Shown piece by piece: positions 1-12,181 of a DNA stretch of 64,000 bases. A program made the translations under genes and the position numbers. Source of the DNA: Danio rerio (taxonomy: Eukaryota > Chordata > Actinopteri > Cypriniformes > Danionidae). Positions within the stretch are counted from its first letter, which is position 1. Every line of letters starts with the position of its first letter. The notes beneath the pieces were generated by a model. The model was given only the letters and a program-made list of their open reading frames with translations. It was not told the DNA's origin and did no database searches. Location: NCBI RefSeq assembly GCF_049306965.1, contig NC_133183.1, positions 20,032,001-20,096,000 on the forward strand. The letters are read 5' to 3'.

Positions 1-277
1 CTGTAAACCCTAGAGATGGTTGTGCTTGAAAATCCCAGTAGATGAGCAGTTTCTGAAATACTCAGACCAGCCTGTCTGGCACCAACAAACATGCTACGTT
101 CAGTCACTTTAATCCCTTTTCTTCCACATTCAGATGCTCGGTTTGAACTGCAGCAGATCGTCTTGACCATGTCTACATGCCTACATGCATTGAGTTGCTG
201 CCATCTGTTTGTCTGATTAGAAATTTTGGTTAACGAGCAGTTGGACAGGTGTACCTAATAAAGTGGCGGGTGAGTGT
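1..277 (-). mobile_element. Tc1-like transposon, 5' part, cut by window edge
   Basis: Reverse complement of the 5' part of the Tc1-like family seen complete at 12182-13191. The inverted terminal repeat ends at about 277 (ACCTAATAAAGTGG then gtgagtg) next to a TA, as expected for Tc1/mariner. Inwards it matches the start of the transposase region, and the window edge truncates it. It lies in a presumed glis1 intron. Confidence 0.88.
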
Positions 278-1428
278 ATGTATCACGTACAGCTTAAGTT
301 TAAGTTTTTGGAGTTTATTATTTTGAGATTGTGATATATTGTAATAAATCAGTTATTATTTACATTTATATATTTGTGAATGTATTGTAGTTTAACTTTT
401 TAAAAAATAATTTCATAAGCTGTTTTCTCTATCTTTTACATGGATGCTATTTTGGATAAAACTAAACCAACAACCAGCAATCAAGCCAAAAAAAAAAAAA
501 AAAAAACTGGCTGTGGATCTTGAAATGCCGTATTTTATCCAGCTTGTAAGTCAAACGTCAGCTGTAATATAACCGCTTCCCCTTACAGAAAACAAAAATG
601 CCTGTCATCTTGTTTGTGGAAGTCATTAGAGTTGGGGTTCCCGGTCAAAAAAATGCACATTCGCACATATAGCAGGCTTTATCCAACACAACATCCCTGC
701 CAGGACCTGCAACCAACCAGGTATGAAACATCTACTCACGTCTGAAGATGGAGCATTTTGATTTACATGTTTAAAGCCTGGAGTATACACTCTGCTGCCA
801 AAGTCAACAGCAGCTGCCGCTCTTGTTTTTCCCAAACGGTTTAGCAGGACGTTAAACATTTTGACAAAATTATCTAACTCGCTTGACTCCACTGCTGCAG
901 CCTCTGACCTCATTGCTAAATGTGTTTACCCTGGCTGAAATGGCCCATTTAGACTCCTTTTACTTCGCAAATACTAGTGTCATTTTCTGAAGCTAATATT
1001 AAAAAATATGCCAGTGAAAATACATCCAGCGGTCTCCGTTTGAGATGGAGGCAGGCAGGAGGAGAAGCTGGAGGACCGACAGGCTTGATGGGTGGCATTG
1101 GCACATCAGCGAGCTTCATTTGCGTGTTTTGTGGGGGACGGTTTTACAGTAAAATTAGAAATAGCTGATGCGGGTGTTTCTTAATTGTAACAAGAAACAG
1201 ATTTTTATTAAGAAGAACATAAGTTTTTGAAATAATTTTTTTATTTTCACCAAAGGTACATTTATTTCTGCCAAAAACTGTCAAAACAATAATGGTGTGA
1301 AATAGTATTACAACTTATATTATTAAAATGCAATGTGTTTCTACTTTAAATAGTTTAAATTCAGTCCTTAGATGACATAGCTCTTAAACGTCACATGATT
1401 CTTTAGAAAAATCACACTAATATTATTA
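278..1428. other. Presumed glis1 intron, no gene seen
   Basis: AT-rich sequence with a poly(A) run near 488-506 and a more GC-rich patch at about 620-1150. Short open frames in that patch have no recognisable motif and no splice context. The patch may be an old transposon piece, but I cannot name it. Confidence 0.5.
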
Positions 1429-1610
1429 AGAGGGGTGCAGACCTGGTGCAGTTGCAATCTGAGCTGAAGGCAATGCTTTTTAATGTACAAACCTAACCCC
1501 ACCCCTCACAGTGACGTCACTAGCTCCATTGAGTGCATTTTGTCTAATATTGCATCTCTGAAATATGCAGTCTCAGCTTACATAATCAAGACTGCATTCA
1601 GATACTATTG
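1429..1610 (+). repeat. Short interspersed element, copy A of a ~200-bp family
   Basis: About 182 bp that match, in reverse complement, the 200-bp insert at 29142-29341. Both share the end agaggggt...cagacctggtgcag, the core cctaaccccacccct and gtgacgtcactagctcc, and the other end cagatactattg. No clear target duplication is left around this copy. It has no coding capacity and its class is uncertain. Confidence 0.7.
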
Positions 1611-1798
1611 CTTATATTTGTCAGTTGTTTTGGTTTTAAAGAAAATGTTCTCATTGTCATCAGTGATGCAAGTGGAAAAAACAGTTTAATATGTAATGCT
1701 GTGATAAGATAAATTATCTAGTTGCTTTCAAGAATAGACAATGTATAGACATTGTTATGTTAAAAGCAAAAAGCTTTACAAAATATACATTTAGTTTT

Positions 1799-1962
1799 TT
1801 TTTATTATATTATATTATATTATATTATATTATATTATATTATATTATATTATATTATATTATATTATATTATATTATATTATATTATATTATATTATGT
1901 TATGTTATGTTATATTATATTATATTATATTATATTATATTATATTATATTATATTATATTA
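1799..1962. repeat. (TATTA)n microsatellite, left block
   Basis: Pentanucleotide array of about 160 bp with a short TATGT-variant patch. It is separated from a similar array at 2286-2361 by a SINE, so the SINE probably landed inside one array. Confidence 0.95.
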
Positions 1963-2285
1963 TCATTCATTCATTTTCTTGTCGGCTTAGTCCCTTTATT
2001 AATCCAAGGTCGCCGCAGCGGAATGAACCGCCAACTTATCCAGCAAGTTTTTACGCAGCGGATGCCCTTCCAGCCGCAACCCATCTCTGGGAAACATCCA
2101 CAAACACATTCACACACACACACTCATACACTACGGACAATTTAGCCTACCCAATTCACCTGTGCCGCATGTCTTTGGACTGTGGGGGAAACCGGAGCAA
2201 CCGGAGGAAACCCATGCGAAGGCAGGGAGAACATGCAAACTCCACACAGAAACGCCAACTGAGCCGAGGTTCTAACCAGCGACCC
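1963..2285 (-). mobile_element. DANA-type SINE
   Basis: Reverse complement of a very common zebrafish SINE. From its 5' end it carries a cgaggttctaaccagcg-type head, the gtttcccccacagtcc and acatgcggcacaggtg blocks, a (TG)n-like stretch, gggttgcggctggaagg, cgctgcgtaaaa, ggcggttcattcc and a gaatgaatg tail. Both sides are (TATTA)n. A 3' fragment of the same family lies at 20550-20690. Confidence 0.82.
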
Positions 2286-2361
2286 ATATTATATTATATT
2301 ATATTATATTATATTATATTATATTATATTATATTATATTATATTATATTATATTATATTT
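2286..2361. repeat. (TATTA)n microsatellite, right block
   Basis: Continuation of the pentanucleotide array on the other side of the SINE. Confidence 0.93.
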
Positions 2362-2484
2362 TTAAGAGTTCAGATGTAAAATCCTCTGCATGCCATCAAA
2401 AGTTTTCTTCTAATATTACCATTTTTCTCAGGCTTGATTCAGTAATTTCACTTTCATGGCAAAGGTTATTTCTATCACTTTTAA

Positions 2485-3371
2485 AGGGGTGGTCCAGAAT
2501 GTAATTTTAAGGCTTGGTTGTGTTAATAAGATGCAAAGCAATGTGTGCTCATGTTTCACTCGCGTTTTTTTTTTTTTTTTTCATAAATCTCACTTTGATT
2601 ATGTACAGCTACTCAGCTAACATGAAAACTGTCGTATTTCCTATTTCCTCTAAAAGGCCCACCCTCAACTGACTCTAATCTTCTGGTCAACTACCATAAA
2701 GCGCTGTGATTCGTTGATCGGCTCTACATCACGCCCCTAAGCACGTGATTTTGTGCTGTGTAAACAGTCAGTCAACCTCATGCCTGCTCTCTAAAATAAA
2801 AAATCTGACAAGTGTCTGTAACGAGTGAAAAAGGGGTGCGGCTCCTTTAAGAAAGATCGCCGTTGTGTGTGTGTATGTGTGTGTGTCAACAGTCTGTAGA
2901 CTTGTGTAACACGAAAAGCTCACGTACTCATGTTTTTTCAAATCATGCTTGCTATGTACTTTATAATTCTCTGGAACATAATTAATATTGAACTGTAAGC
3001 ACTTCTGTCTTTGTGTTGTGTCATTAGGAAGTCCAAATACAGAAACAGAAGAAGCTCTGTGGAAATAGCAGCATTAAGATGGCATTTTAGCTCTCTCTGC
3101 TGTAACATTACAGCGCCTCTGGCCACGCCCCTTAGCTGCGCAGTGTATGTGCACGGTAAAAGCATGTTTGTGATCTCACTGGCCCGGAAGTGTTTTTTTT
3201 TTTTTGTAGTCCCCATAATTCGTTGATTGTAGGCTTTGCAAAGCTAACTCTGTTAAAACCAAGGTCTCCCTTTGCATTGAACTTTGAGCATTTTACATTC
3301 AGAGATGCTGTTTATGTTCACACAGCTACATTACACATAAACTAAATATGATACCATAGTGGACCACCCCT
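2485..3371. mobile_element. 887-bp inverted-repeat element flanked by TTAA
   Basis: The ends are inverted (AGGGGTGGTCC at 2485 and GGACCACCCCT at 3371) and both sides carry TTAA (2481-2484 and 3372-3375). The inside holds a poly(T), a (GT)n patch and no long frame. A TTAA duplication suggests a piggyBac-type non-autonomous element, but the terminus does not begin with the usual CC, so superfamily assignment is tentative. Confidence 0.72.
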
Positions 3372-3403
3372 TTAACATAAAATAACTGAACATAAACATA
3401 AGA

Positions 3404-3475
3404 GGCTAAGAAAAATGCTCATTGTAGAAGAAAATTACAGATGGCACTTAGAGGTTTTTGCATCTGAACTCTTCA
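3404..3475. repeat. Half copy of a palindromic repeat (see 61305-61540)
   Basis: Shares agatggcacttagagg and ttttgcatctgaactc with the right arm of the palindromic element at 61305-61540. Only one arm is present here. Confidence 0.6.
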
Positions 3476-3636
3476 TTTATTATTAATGTATGAAAACATG
3501 GATTATTTTATAATGACTACAGTGTCATTTTCTGCAAAGAATTGCTTTGAATGATAATATTCTGATTTGAAAACGTCGAGACAATTGTCAGTAGATCCGA
3601 AAATAAAACATTAGTCTTAATCTACTGCTACAGTAG

Positions 3637-3861
3637 TCATAAAAGAACCGAGTTTGAGTAGTTCCACCGCCTGATGTAAACAGTAGCTGCGCTGACACAT
3701 TGTGTCTTAAGGTAATTTCCCCGCTTGACTGCATGCTGAGCGTTTGAGCGCTTCAGCTTCTGCATGTAGAGGCTCAGATCAGTGAGGGCCTGATCTCTCA
3801 CGAGTGGCTTTAGTTTGCTAACCAGAACCAGAAAGGTTCCCACCGCCCCGTGCCAAGCCAT
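3637..3861 (-). CDS. Unrecognised 74-codon open frame (doubtful exon)
   Basis: An open frame in a locally GC-richer patch. It starts MAWHGAVGTF and has a Lys/Arg- and Leu-rich middle. I recognise no family, no clear splice sites and no polyadenylation signal tied to it. It lies antisense in a presumed glis1 intron. It could be a small unannotated gene, a retroposed fragment or chance. Confidence 0.15.
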   Translation of the reverse strand: MAWHGAVGTFLVLVSKLKPLVRDQALTDLSLYMQKLKRSNAQHAVKRGNYLKTQCVSAATVYIRRWNYSNSVLL

Positions 3862-6090
3862 CGGCCAGTACGTTTCTTCAATCAGAAGAGCTTACTGAGA
3901 GACGGCAGGGATATTCATTCTCGCTCATACACTTCGTCTCCCTGCAGACCTCGACCTGACAGGTGAGACGAGACAAACCGGGAACAGAGCGCTCATCTTC
4001 ATGAATCTTCATTCAAAGAGGATGTGAGCGAAAAAAAAAAAAAACTCCCATCTTGATCTGCTTTGTCTCCAGCCGACTCTTGGAGGATTTGTCTGTTTGA
4101 GTGTAAGGATTGCCTCACATCTGAAAGCAACACCTCTGCTGCACGATTTGTAAGGTCTTTGACCCCTCTATCTGGGATTAAACTGCAACGTGACACTGCA
4201 GGGTTTGTGAACGACAGAGCTTTTCATGAAACTCACAGGCTAAATTTAATAACAGTACTATTCCATCATCAACTGTAACTTTTCTGTGAGTATAAGCAGT
4301 GACACCTAACTATAAAATAACAGAAAAGTGCCATGTTTTCAGTCATATTTCAGAGGCTTTTTCTCAATATTGGTTCTTAAGCGAGCATCCTTTTCTTCTC
4401 ATGCAATGTAATCATCAACCCAGTTCAATTTCAATACACAACCAGAATGTGTTCTTGATATTGAGGATGTATTAAATGCATACTTGAGAGTGCAGCACTC
4501 GCTTGATGTCCCAGAAGTCAGTGCAGCTAAATAAAGGAATGGGGAAGCAGAGTACTTTTACTCGAAAACATTCACCTGGAAATTTTAAAGAACCCCTATT
4601 GTGCATTAAACTATTTTGGTTTTAGCGGTCTCCAACAACAGGCTGATATGCATGCAAGGTCAAAAACACATTCATTGTCTTGCAATTTGCAATTTATCTA
4701 AATATCCCAACGACTCCCATATGATTTGTTCAGCGATTCATTTGTTCCCAAACATCTCCTTAGCACAAAGCTAATCTGTGCTGATTGGTCTGATGAACCA
4801 GTCTGTTGCGATTGGTCAACTGTTTAACGTGAGACGGAGAGAAACGCCCACCATGGTTAATCAACATTGTTGAAGTAGTCACAGTGCAGAGTGTATGTGT
4901 GAGCCCAATATAGGAATGCATTAAAGCAATGCAGTTAAACACCACCATTCTTAATTATTAAGTAATAACAATGACACACATCTAGTATTAATCCACACAG
5001 TAGCAAAAGCTGAACTATTTTGAAACTTGACCACCACACATGTGTAGGTACAGCTGATGGTGGCCATAGCACTGGCAAGCGGCAGAGGATCGCGAGCTCA
5101 CAAACGCATTTAAATCCATAAACAATGCAGTATGTGCCTCATTTTCAACTTGCTTTTGGCCGCGATATGTACATATAAAGAGTTACCCAGATACAGAACA
5201 AGCCACGTGGAGCGGTTAGAATACAAAACATAATTAAATACACATTTTGCAAGCTAGAGAAAACAAGGAGGCAACCATTTTAACTTAAGTTACTTACACT
5301 TGTGAAATGGAGGAAGAAACTGATCCATGAACTGTGTACTGATAAAGTTCCATACATAAAGTGCCATACTGATCCTTTATTTAACGAATGGCCTACAAAT
5401 CTCCCAATTCAGGGTAGATTATTGCAATAATCAGCAGAACATTCACTCAATAATGTTCACTCATCTTCAGTCATGATCAGTCTCACACACACCTGCATTC
5501 TGCTAGCATTTGAAGGGAAAGGTATATATTAGGTATTGTTTCATGTTGACGTCGAACAGGCAAAATATCCAGATGAATGACAAAACATTTAAATGACTCT
5601 TAGTTGAATATTTTATTTAAAAATTAATATTTTTAAACAAGATGCACTTTCAGATTTAAACCTCAGCTGGATGTTAACATTCACTTAGAGCTGTGTTACA
5701 CACTGCATGGAAGGTAATTTTAAAAAATCCATAAAAAGACTCTTTAATAAAGGCATAAAACACATTTATTTGCTGAAAATTGATAGTTTTTTCACAAAAA
5801 AAAAATGTGAAACTGAAAAAAAACAAACAATAAATCAGTGAATGATTTAATAATTTTCCGTTAAAACTTGTAAAGTTCAAAGGACCATCAAGAAGATTGT
5901 AGGATCTAATTTTTCACAAGATCCATTCTGTGTTTTCTGTGTTATCCATGTAAATTTGTCTGAGGTAAATTGGCAAGACATCGGTCTCCATGAGAATGCA
6001 AGTCTGTTCTCTTGGTATTGAGAAACAGCCAGTCATTTCACACACTCTCTTCTCTCCCTATGCACCAGACACTCTCTTATCAGCGTTGTG
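3862..6090. other. Presumed intron or spacer, no gene seen
   Basis: AT-rich sequence with short poly(A) runs (about 4030-4043 and 5800-5825). A GC-richer patch at about 4580-4960 looks like transposon-derived unique sequence, but no termini could be paired. No coding exon is supported. Confidence 0.5.
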
Positions 6091-6172
6091 CATTTCCGAG
6101 TGTGCTCCACACAGGTGAGTGGGATTGACAAACCACCTGTAGGACACACTCTCTCCTTTCTGAATGCCCGGA
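6091..6172. repeat. Repeat segment shared with 9717-9790
   Basis: The blocks caggtgagtggg, tgacaaacca and ctgtaggacacactctct occur in the same order here and near 9735-9780. This is a duplicated unit or two copies of one interspersed repeat. Confidence 0.65.
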
Positions 6173-7084
6173 GGGAGGTAAAATAATGTACCTAGACTAA
6201 TTTAGTCTTGTCATTGTATTTACTGTATATACTGCTACTTTCTGATGTTTAAAATGCCTATTTTTTCCTTATTTGTGTGTAGGTTGCTCAGGATAACAGC
6301 ATCTGATAAATGAATATAAAAGTTTATATTCAATTTTGGAAATAAAATGTCAATGTTTAAACTTCAGAAAGGTTTTTAAGAATCAAATTTTGGTGGAATA
6401 ACCCTGATATTTCACTTACAACAAATAAAAACATTTGTTATGACCAGCTGACATGACATAAGCGGCCGAAATGACATTGTTTTAAAAAATGTAACTTCAG
6501 AAACCTTATTTACTGGTTTGTTCACATTAAATTGTGATTTTTTTTGTCACAATTATGTTCCACTTGGACCACAGTTCTTTGATGCCGGGCTGTTGGTTTT
6601 TTTCTGAGCAAGACATTTAGTAACTGTTTTTAACAAGGAGCCCGTCCAGTGAATCATATTCAGAAGAGTCACGTTCACTGCATGTGTCTGCTGTGCTGAG
6701 TAAGGTCTTATTCATGTTAACTGAACGATGCTTTAGGACATTTCACAGAAGTTCCCATGGAGTCACATTCACTGAATCACAGTCAGCATTAAACACATTG
6801 CCTTTATTACTCAATCTGCTACTTTGAAGAAATACCATTTGTAAACACTTTGTTCACCAGCAAACTATTAGGGGTTAGGTCATTATGCTTTGAAGTTTCT
6901 GTGAAGTCGACTCATTGCCTTTTCTAGGTAGTGGACCAGAGTTTCCTGTCTCAAGCAAAAATGCCCGCAAAACAATCTAGAGTAGTGCTATTTGTTTACT
7001 TATCGCTGCTATCAAAACTTTTAATTCACTATAATAATTTTTTTTAATTATTATTTCTATATCAACTTTACCAGTGTTCAATAT

Positions 7085-7415
7085 AGATTTGGATTGGTAA
7101 AGGCCCCAATCTAAGCTCTGTAAATGATACATTACAACAAACGAAGAACAAAAATGTATATAGTTTAGTGACCGTATAGCGACAATAAGATGAATATGTA
7201 AAAACATTCTGCAGATTTTACTCTCAATAAGAACCTAAATATAAAGAGCTATTAAGAATATATAATCGTGATGTGGACATCTGCACAGGCTGTGTAATTT
7301 AGCAGTTTCTTCTATAAAACAGCACTTCAGTGTTTATGACAAGACTTATGGCTGTAACAGATTGAACAGAGGAAATTGATTAGAAACGATTTCCAATAGG
7401 GGTGCCATTTTTTCC
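7085..7415. repeat. Repeat segment shared with 11675-11945
   Basis: Blocks including tatagtttagtgac, gatgtggac (gatgtggct in the other copy), ctgtaatttagcag and ccaataggggtgcc (caatagggttgcc in the other copy) recur in order near 11680-11930. Order and spacing are kept, with moderate divergence. Confidence 0.65.
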
Positions 7416-9716
7416 TCAACAAAACCAACCCACCAAACATTTTTGGATTAGTTTTTTCTTTGATTTTGTTTAAAATGTATTAGGGCTTTAAGAGAGTCTC
7501 TCATGCGCACGTAGAAAAAAAGAATCCTCAAAGAACCTTGCTGTAACATAGGAGTTGGGGTATGATGGAATTGAGCGTCCAAACGCAGTTTATTAATAGC
7601 TTAATTAATAGCACAGGCAGGCAATGGTCAAACAGGAACAAACAGTGTATTCCAAAAGACATAGTCAAGTAACAGGCCAGGGGTTAGTATAGTCGGCAGG
7701 CAGGATCAACACATAATATGGCAAGAAACAGGAAACACTAAACAAGGCTAGGACCAGGAAACACGGCAAAACATGGCAAGAAAGCACTTTGTGAAGTTAC
7801 AGGAGATTAAATATAAAACACAAAACAAGACTCTGCAATGTGTGTGAGAGAGAGGTGAATATATAGTCTATTTAATCAGTCTGTGATTAGTGCTTAATTT
7901 GAGCTAGATCTTGCCGAATCCTGTTCAGGGAAATGTCAGATATTCATGTTTTGTGTTCCGGTATTTATTTTAACTGATCCGTAATTAAATTTTGCACCAT
8001 GAATACCTGCATGTGTGAGAGAGAAAGAAAGACGGTGAGAAACCGTATAGGTCCGAGTAAAAAACAGCGAGCAAGGCAGTGTGGATTGTGGAAGCACGCA
8101 CACACATAAAGGTAGTCACGTTCGACCAATCATCTTTCTTACGTTAACAATTGCTCTCATTGGTTGGTGATTATTGTTTTGCGTGCAGAGAGCAGCGAAA
8201 ATGAATGATGAAAAAGTAGCCTATCTAAATAATATTTGTATTATCTTAATGCCAGAGGCAATTAAGTAGATATTATTTTTAAAAGCACAAGTAAATCTTA
8301 TAATGAGCCTGTTCAAGAGAGGATGAAACTGTGTCCCTGGATCAGGATAGCAGAAGGTAGAAGCAAAGCGATCTCAAGTCATCCAGAAACTCTCTAACTG
8401 TGGGCTCTTCTTGAAGATTGTACCAAGTGAGTAATTCTCGCTTGCCACATAATAGTAAAGTGAGCTCACTGTCAGTGGTGTTAGTAAACTGGAAATTGAT
8501 GTTTCATATGATTTATGTTTGTAGCTACATGTTTGTTTGTTTTATTAAATTTTTTTTTTTACTAATTGTTGACCCATAATTTTATGTTGCACAAAATAAC
8601 TAAAGATTTTTTTACATTTTGTATCAACCACTTGGTAACGTCATGTTCCGGGAAAACTGAAATTGTGTGGCACACATCGGTGCCGGTAACTTTTTTTTCC
8701 TGGTTTTGTTCCAGAAAATGTCCATTTACAAAATAGGCACTGTTTGTAATTAAGCTGCCATCTACAGCTGTGTGTGTGCAATCAGGGAGAGAACTGGAAA
8801 TGGTGTGTGTGTGAGGTGCATGATGGGATTTGAAGTCCAGTTCTGTGACAAATTTGTAGATCTCCAGCAATCTGCAACTGCTGGATCACTGGTAATTGTG
8901 ACACTTTTAATGGTCTTTATTATTTATTTATTTATTTATTTATTTATTGTTTGTTAAGAACAATTTAATTATCTAAAACAATTTAACCAGAACATTTTGT
9001 GCAGTAATATTCTTTGAATGTTTTGTCAATACTCAATAGTGTCAAACAACAGCACTCTATATGTATGTACTGTACAGTGGTCTCTTGCTATAATGCGGTT
9101 CACCTTTTGCGGTAGTTTTTTTCACCTTTTTTCTCGTAGTTTAAAAAAAAAAATTGTGCAATTTTACTGTTTTTGTTGTGTTTTTACAGTGCGTTGTGTT
9201 CTGCATCCTCATTGGCTATAGACCATTTGTCAGTCAATCTCCCCTGTACATTACAGAATGCGCTCAGCTTGCCAAATTAACATAAATTGCTGATTACTAG
9301 CATTGTGAGCTCCAAAAAGCATGCTAAAAGGGTTTAAATGTAAGCCATGCATTTTAGAATTGTAAACATAGAGTTTACAATGGTTTAATATAGTTTATCA
9401 GGATTCCCAGCTATGACTCAGGACACTGTTCATATTTCTGCAACACCACAGAGCGCCATCTGAATAATTTCATTTTAAAATAACATGCTAATGTGCACAT
9501 CTGTGTGTGTTGTTTCCAACTGTCATGTTCGCAGGGTATCCAGTCTATGACCCCTTTAAGGATGGAGTCTACTTTAGTTGATAAAGTGTGTAGTGAGGGG
9601 TTTTACAGCCTTAAAACATCTAGAATAATTGAAAAAACATAAAGTTGACTACTTCGTAGAATTTGACTATTGCAGGTTATTTTTAGAACATAACTCGAGC
9701 AAATTCAACATTGAGC
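7416..9716. other. Presumed intron, no gene seen
   Basis: Contains a probable unclassified interspersed repeat at about 7550-7900 (rich in aggcaggca and ggcaagaaac) and an (ATTT)n tract at about 8918-8950. Open frames are short and lack motifs. Confidence 0.45.
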
Positions 9717-9790
9717 AATTCTGAGAGTGCTTCACGCAGGTGAGTGGGCCTGACAAACCAACTGTAGGACACACTCTCTACTCTCTGTAA
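9717..9790. repeat. Repeat segment shared with 6091-6172
   Basis: Second copy of the segment with the gcaggtgagtggg, tgacaaaccaa and ctgtaggacacactctct blocks. Confidence 0.65.
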
Positions 9791-10079
9791 GCTTAGAAAA
9801 AAAAAATTCTAACAGACTTGTCTGTGCATTTAAATACTACTGCGCTGATGATTTCAAGTGTTTCTTTTATCCGCACTTGTAATCGTTTTGAATACAAGGA
9901 TTTACTAAACGCAAAAATAGAAATGGTAAAGGTTCAGTATTTCTTGATTAATTTAAATTTTAAAAAATACAGCATTATTATTTATTTATTATTTTCTCAT
10001 GATCTAGCGAGGCACTTTAAGGTCAACTCAACAGTCAATGAACGTGAGCAAGGCAGCTGCTTTTATCCCCTTTGAAGAT

Positions 10080-10890
10080 TAGTTGAACTTGAACTTTGGG
10101 ATGGTCTGCAGCCATATGATGTGAAGCTTTATACTCACAAAAAGAGCCTGCGAAGGTGAAAGCCGATGATCAATGAAGGTAAATACTGAAGGGAGAGATT
10201 AATCCTACATATGAAAGATTCCCCTCATTCCTGGAGCCTTAGCGCGCTGCAGCTGGCAGTGATTATAGCATGATTCACTTTAGCTGCACATAGAGGCTGC
10301 TTGTAAAAATATGAACAGTATAACTGTTTCCTGAGCCTGTGCTGACAGCAGATCCCAGGGGGAAACACTGCCGCCGTGCTCTCGCAGAAACACATGACCG
10401 CACATCAAATCACAGCCAGCGACTAGATCCCCACCGCTTTCATGCAAACGAACACCAGCTAGCCCGCTAACGCTAATTCCTAAAACTTATATTGTGAAAT
10501 ATGTTGCACTGGCTTTGAGGACATATGGCTATGTGAGGAGAGCCCTGTGACTCATGGGGTTACATCCGAGCACAGTTGAGAAAAAAAAAAAAAAAGTTGT
10601 AGATTAATTATTTTTATGCACTTGTGATGAAACCGAGTCCTCGGAATGGGAATTTGGCTAACATTGAAAAACGACATAATGGTCTAACAGATGTAACAGC
10701 CAAGGAAGTCCTTATCAGATTCTGGGCAAATGAACGATGGGAAATATCACTCCCACACGAGGCCTGAAGCATAAATAAGAAAGAATTATCACGTCACTGG
10801 AGGCCAAATTCTGCATTAGCGCTTCGCTAGGACTTAACTCTGTGGATGATAGAACAAAAGGCAATTTAAATGCTATTTATCATGTGCTTG
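10080..10890. promoter_or_regulatory. Candidate conserved non-coding (enhancer-like) block
   Basis: About 0.8 kb that is locally GC-richer than its surroundings, without recognised transposon ends or an open frame. It contains motifs such as a GATA site (cttatcag) and cgctgcagctgg with an E-box-like CAGCTG. It lies in the presumed glis1 intron upstream of the last coding exons. This is inference from composition alone; conservation was not tested. Confidence 0.3.
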
Positions 10891-11109
10891 CTTGAATGTA
10901 CATGCTTTAAAGGTGCGCTTAGTTATCTTTCTTTGTGTAAAAGAAGTTTAACTTATAAACAAAATGTGTATATTTTGCGAAATACTTCTACCAAACTATG
11001 AGCTGTGGACACTGAATTACTTTCTTAAGGTAAATGTAATGCTATATGACGTTATATTATAAATGTTTTCCATGGCTGAAACACTGATTGAACGATTAGT
11101 TGAGATCAT

Positions 11110-11674
11110 CAATGCATTGCATCAATGCAATGTTTAACTGACCATACTTTTTAATAAGGTTTCATTAGTAAAGGTATTTACTAACATAAACTAAGTATTA
11201 GACAGCATTTATTAATCATAGTTCTACATTTACTAATGCATTATTAATATCCAAATTCATGATTGTTAGCATTAATTAATGCATTGTGAGTTAACATGAA
11301 CTAACGATGACCATGAACAGTTCATGACAGTGACATGAACACTGTAATAAATGCACTCTGAATTTTTTGTTGATGTTAGTAATTTCATTAACTAATGTTA
11401 ACTGAAGGCTAATTTATACTTGTGAGTCAAGTGCATGCGTATATGACTAAAGTATTATTTTAATAAATACATCTGTTTAATAAATATGTTTTGTTTAAAT
11501 GCACCAAAACACATTGCCTCTATTCACTAAGAAATGGATAAAATATATTTATTTTCAAAATGGGGTGAACTCAATCATGCTGAGCACTGTAGTTAGTGAT
11601 TTAATGCATTTTTTTATTCTAGAGCAAAAATTGGTGTATTGCTGGATATTTCTTAACTTTTGTTGCCTCATTAG
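11110..11674. repeat. AT-rich interspersed repeat (ttaactaatg type)
   Basis: Contains the tttactaacat, attaattaatgc and gttaactgaa-like blocks typical of a common fish repeat with taatg/cattaa inverted content. No exact termini were found. Confidence 0.4.
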
Positions 11675-11945
11675 GTATAGTTTAGTGACAGTATAGCTAC
11701 ATTTAGATGAATACATAAATATGTTCTGCGCATTTTACACATAAACAAAAATATTTACATTACAAGAAAGCACCAATTAAGAAAGGATCTGTATGAAGTA
11801 TGATGTGGCTCTGTAATTTGGCAGATTCTACAATAAACCAGCTCTGTAGTGTTAATGTCAGAGTTGTGGCTTTAACAGACTGAATAGAAGAAATGGACTA
11901 GAGAAGATTTACAATAGGGTTGCCAGGTCTCGCAACAAAACCCAC
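11675..11945. repeat. Repeat segment shared with 7085-7415
   Basis: Second copy of the ~300-bp segment that starts near tatagtttagtgac and ends near caatagggttgcc. Confidence 0.65.
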
Positions 11946-12181
11946 CAACCAAAATAATGCTAGATGGGTCATAACTATGTTTGCCTCATTACCAGGGACG
12001 AGAAAGGCTATTAATCATTTCTAAAAAATATAAATAATTGTAGAAATGTTTTGCAGTAACAGTCACTTTTCGCTACATGCATTGTGTTAGCAATGCTAAT
12101 AACTGTATTAATTCCATATTTTTTCATTCATTTATAGTTCATCAGTGTTTAGGAGTAGACTAGCATATACAGAACCACTTA

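Noticed and set aside
1757-2504. Long open frames rich in Tyr, Ile and Leu
   Set aside because: They are translations of the (TATTA)n array and the SINE inside it.
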